Assembly (NCBI GenBank): GCA_026390815.1
Contig: JAPLFH010000012.1
Span: forward strand, 1 to 64,000
DNA length: 64,000 bases
From: Ignavibacteriales bacterium
GTDB taxonomy: Bacteria > Bacteroidota > Ignavibacteria > Ignavibacteriales > SURF-24
Direction: 5' to 3'
Made by a program: the position numbers and the translations under genes. Shown one piece after another: positions 61,656 through 64,000 of this stretch (within the stretch, counting starts at the first letter, position 1; each line of letters begins with the position of its first letter). The notes under the pieces are model-generated. The model worked only from the letters and a program-made list of their open reading frames with translations, had not been told where the DNA came from and did not search any database.

Positions 61656-62015
61656 ACCCCACGATTTATCGTGGGGTAACTATATAACTGAAGAGGGGCT
61701 TTAGCCATGATGTTCTTCCATTTCCACACTCTCATTATTTTTACTACCAGTCAAGCGTTGGATCTTGAATCCAGCAAGCGTGAAGTCAAACTTTCTAATA
61801 AATTCCTCATACTCACTATGAATCTGTTTTTCCTTTGCATTTTTACGTATATGATCAAAAAGTTGTTGCCTAACATCGTTGGAAAGTATGCGAACATGGT
61901 TCTTCGTACACCAAACTGTGTGGATCCAAATTTTAACGTGTGACATAATTCCTTTAATCTTTTGGGCTAAAGCCCGTTTATTTTAGTTTTCCTTTCCCCA
62001 CGATGAAGCGTGGGG
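61656..62015 (-). mobile_element. Internally deleted RAYT/IS200-like element with hairpin ends
   Basis: Left end: perfect 10-bp hairpin 61656-61665/61668-61677. Right end: 7-bp hairpin 61996-62002/62009-62015. Both share the sequence CCCCACGAT. Just inside lie inverted GGGCTTTAGCC (from 61696) and GGGCTAAAGCCC (61964-61975). Between them is a transposase remnant. Subterminal hairpins and a HuH-type transposase relict mark an IS200/IS605 or REP-associated (RAYT) element. It sits in the otherwise gene-dense cox cluster; 61532-61655 and 62016-62136 hold nothing else recognised. Confidence 0.75.
61701..61946 (-). pseudogene. REP-associated tyrosine transposase remnant
   Basis: 81 aa. The N-terminus MSHVKIWIHTVWCTKNHVRI through FDHIRKNAKEK is that of RAYT/IS200-like transposases (normally about 150-180 aa). 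It then jumps to a segment like the family's C-terminus (SEYEEFIRKFDF). The HuH motif and catalytic Tyr are deleted, so it cannot be active. The ribosome site AAAGGAATT before the ATG is intact. It could be mobilised only in trans. Confidence 0.8.
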
Positions 62016-62136
62016 TTTATGCATTACTCTCCCAAATTAAAGCGTAAGATTAATGCATTATCCTCCAAATATGGATTTCGCTTTTTGATCACATAAAATT
62101 TCCATTCAGTTATACAAAAGAAACTTAATACTAACC

Positions 62137-62751
62137 TTATTTAATAACTTCTTTCTCATTCACCCACTTCTTAAACTCTTCCTGCGGAATAACATGAATT
62201 TTATTATACATATATGAATGCTTTAAGCCGCAATATTCCGCACAGGCTATATCGTAAGTTCCAACCTTATCCGGAGTAAAAGCCAAATAATTTTCTCTTC
62301 CCGGTACAACATCTTCCTTAAGCCGGAAAGCAGGAATATAAAAAGCATGATTCACATCAATTGATGTTAGTAACAATTTGATTGTCTTTCCAACTGGAAC
62401 ATATAAGGTATCATATTTCTTTCCGTTAGCATATTTAAAGCTCCACTTCCACATTTGTCCCTGAACGTGAATTACAACCGCATTTTTTGGAATTGTCCTC
62501 ATCGTTCTAAAACTTGTGTAGCCAAAATAAAACATTGCTACTACTAAAATTGTTGGAATTGCAATCCAGGTTATTTCCAACATCGTATTGCCTTCAATAT
62601 TCTCAGCTATAGGATGTCTCTTTCTATTATACTTTATTACAAAGTAAATCATCGTTACTGTAACGCCTACGAGTATAATAATAGAAATGATTACTATGAA
62701 TAGAAAAACATTGTCTACCTGGTTTACGTAATCTGAAATACCAATCTTCAT
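62137..62751 (-). CDS. coxB: Cytochrome c oxidase subunit II
   Basis: 204 aa with two N-terminal helices (about 13-37 and 55-75) and a periplasmic cupredoxin domain. The Cu-A site is CAEYCGLKHSYM (two Cys, Glu carbonyl, His, Met) with the earlier His in VNHAFYIPAFRLKEDVVPG. WKWSFKYANG is the electron-entry aromatic region. No fused cytochrome c follows. Downstream is the RAYT remnant, then ctaB. Confidence 0.95.
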   Translation of the reverse strand: MKIGISDYVNQVDNVFLFIVIISIIILVGVTVTMIYFVIKYNRKRHPIAENIEGNTMLEITWIAIPTILVVAMFYFGYTSFRTMRTIPKNAVVIHVQGQMWKWSFKYANGKKYDTLYVPVGKTIKLLLTSIDVNHAFYIPAFRLKEDVVPGRENYLAFTPDKVGTYDIACAEYCGLKHSYMYNKIHVIPQEEFKKWVNEKEVIK

Positions 62752-62761
62752 ATTATTCCCC

Positions 62762-63052
62762 TCATCTGAACAGATAATCTGAGAATGTTAAAACAATAAT
62801 TGCAACTAAAGTTAATGTGCCAACAATAACAAATACCTTAAAAACAACATCATCATATTTGATATGCATAAAAATGTTTAGAACTAATCCTGCTTTAACT
62901 ATTGCAATTATAATAGCAATCAACAATGTAATATTTCCAAAATGAATTCCAGAAACTGTTACAGTAAGTGCGGTAAGCGCAAGCAGAGTTAGCCAAATAA
63001 AAACATAAGTTCCGTAACCAACTATATGAGTATGAGATTCTTTATTGCTCAT
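62762..63052 (-). CDS. coxD: Cytochrome c oxidase subunit IV family protein
   Basis: 96-aa protein with three membrane helices (about 12-32, 38-60, 68-92) and the subunit IV-type segment LIAIIIAIVKAGLVLNIFMHIKYD cut by the membrane core. Accessory subunit of the bacterial oxidase, placed between subunits III and II with 8-10 nt gaps. Confidence 0.88.
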   Translation of the reverse strand: MSNKESHTHIVGYGTYVFIWLTLLALTALTVTVSGIHFGNITLLIAIIIAIVKAGLVLNIFMHIKYDDVVFKVFVIVGTLTLVAIIVLTFSDYLFR

Positions 63053-63060
63053 ATTTTTTC

Positions 63061-63702
63061 CTATTTGATTAAATAAAACAATGGGAATAAGAATATCCAG
63101 ATGATATCAACAAGATGCCAGTAAAGCGCTGAGTTTTCCAGCTTCGCAAAATCATTGGGTGTAATTTTATCCCTGGCAACAAAAACAAATATAAAAGATA
63201 AAATCACAATCCCAACAAATACGTGTACACCATGCAAACCCGTCATAGTATAGTATAATCCAAAATACAAAACTTCACCAGCAGGTTTGTTTGCTAATTC
63301 CGGTGAACCTGGAAATATTCCATGCTGGAATTTAGCTGACCATTCAAAATATTTATTTACTAAAAACGCCAGCGCAAAAAGTATTGTTGAGCCGATAAGA
63401 ATTAAAGATAAAACCTTCTGTCCTTTCTGCAATGCTGTTATGGACATTGCAACAGTCAAAGAACTAGTTAGCAGAATGAAAGTATTTAAAGTACCGACAG
63501 ATATATTTAATTCCAGCGAAGCGATATGAAATGCTTCTGGATTCAAGTACCTGTACGTTCCATAAATAACAAATAAACCTCCAAATAATAATAGCTCTGT
63601 TAAAAGGAATAACCACATACCAAGTTTGGCACCTTCGGCATCTTTGTGTCCGTGTTCTTCGTGGATGGTTTTGGTTAAAGTAACTTCAGAAATATTATCC
63701 AT
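63061..63702 (-). CDS. coxC: Cytochrome c oxidase subunit III
   Basis: 213 aa, five helices: KLGMWLFLLTELLLFGGLFV, SVGTLNTFILLTSSLTVAMS, a TGLHGVHVFVGIVIL helix and the C-terminal YWHLVDIIWIFLFPLFYLI typical of short subunit III. Its start overlaps the stop of subunit I by one base, indicating coupling. Confidence 0.95.
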   Translation of the reverse strand: MDNISEVTLTKTIHEEHGHKDAEGAKLGMWLFLLTELLLFGGLFVIYGTYRYLNPEAFHIASLELNISVGTLNTFILLTSSLTVAMSITALQKGQKVLSLILIGSTILFALAFLVNKYFEWSAKFQHGIFPGSPELANKPAGEVLYFGLYYTMTGLHGVHVFVGIVILSFIFVFVARDKITPNDFAKLENSALYWHLVDIIWIFLFPLFYLIK

Positions 63703-64000
63703 TACTTTTCCTCCTCCAATAAATGATAATCGTATGGTCCATGAGTTATTGTTGGAATCTTTTCAAAATTTTCTAAAGGAGGTGGCGAGGGAATCGTCCA
63801 TTCTAAAGTCATTCCACCCCAGGGATTCATTTCAGCTTTCTCACCTTTTCTAAGACCATTAAACAAATTATAAAACATCAGTAAGATTCCGGAAACCATA
63901 ATCCAGGAACCTATTGTTGATATTACATGCAATGTTTGAAACTGTGGCAGGTAATCAAAATATCTTCTCGGCATTCCCTCATAACCAAGGATAAAAAATG
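63702..64000 (-). CDS. coxA: Cytochrome c oxidase subunit I (C-terminal part; cut by window end)
   Basis: Only the last 99 residues or so are in the window. FFILGYEGMPRRYFDYLPQF is the well-known helix XI-XII region, followed by one helix (ISTIGSWIMVSGILLMFYNL) and a tail NPWGGMTLEWTIPSPPPLENF typical of aa3-type subunit I. The open frame continues beyond 64000. Haem and Cu-B ligands lie outside the window. Confidence 0.93.
   Translation of the reverse strand, partial: FFILGYEGMPRRYFDYLPQFQTLHVISTIGSWIMVSGILLMFYNLFNGLRKGEKAEMNPWGGMTLEWTIPSPPPLENFEKIPTITHGPYDYHLLEEEK

Noticed and set aside
61707-61943. 78-aa plus-strand ORF in the RAYT element
   Set aside because: Exact antisense of the transposase remnant, which has the family match and ribosome site.

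Overview
The window is a low-GC bacterial chromosome segment, most likely from an uncultured member of the Ignavibacteria (Bacteroidota/Chlorobiota/Ignavibacteriota group). Three things point there. The best promoters carry the TAnnTTTG -7 box typical of this superphylum. Many genes nevertheless have clear Shine-Dalgarno sequences, which true Bacteroidia mostly lack. The gene content is that of a respiratory heterotroph: aa3/caa3-type oxidase, beta-oxidation-type dehydrogenase and membrane Fe-S oxidoreductase, Hc1-like histone, BioY. This placement is inference; there is no rRNA gene in the window. No rRNA, tRNA, CRISPR array or intact insertion sequence was recognised.

Layout. 0-2.9 kb: a PAS/HisKA_3 kinase whose 5' end looks truncated, a NarL-type regulator, and two unrecognised genes (a 124-aa protein ending in a Cys-Pro-Pro-Tyr-Cys tail and a multi-span membrane protein). 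2.9-16 kb: housekeeping genes, namely nagA, rpe, a kinase-less PASTA protein, a POT-like transporter, rqcH, nagB, apt, a PolX-like protein with a damaged polymerase site, a PAP2-like protein, dus, an MFS exporter and an NAD-type isocitrate dehydrogenase. 16-24.8 kb: CapA-like protein, Hc1-like histone, membrane Fe-S oxidoreductase, bioY, an alpha/beta hydrolase, then an acyl-CoA dehydrogenase operon with a HisA-like protein, a cNMP-binding protein, a UspA protein and an amidase lipoprotein. 24.8-28.1 kb: nucleoside salvage operon (cdd-tdk-nupC-punA). 28.2-35 kb: nitrilase-family gene and gltBD.

35-54 kb is the regulatory centre. A leftward branched-chain amino acid operon (ilvD-ilvB-ilvN-ilvC-leuB-leuA-leuC-leuD-cimA) lies head-to-head with a rightward threonine/proline operon (thrA-asd-thrB-thrC-proC). 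Each starts from a TTGACA-N17-TAnnTTTG promoter and opens with a small leader ORF: Ile/Leu/Val-rich before ilvD, Thr-rich before thrA. Each leader is followed by mutually exclusive RNA hairpins. This is a twin transcription-attenuation control region and the most striking regulatory signal here. Two matching hairpin elements abut the start codons of leuD and leuA inside the operon.

54-59 kb is an accessory patch: phzF, a MntA/HepT toxin-antitoxin pair, a decayed direct duplicate of the phzF 5' end, a quinone-oxidoreductase-like gene, a NucS-like nuclease fused to an EVE domain whose stop codon lies in a possible attC site, and an SRAP protein. 59-64 kb: cytochrome oxidase cluster (coxA cut by the window end, coxC, coxD, coxB, ctaB, membrane cytochrome c), interrupted by an internally deleted RAYT/IS200-like element with hairpin ends.
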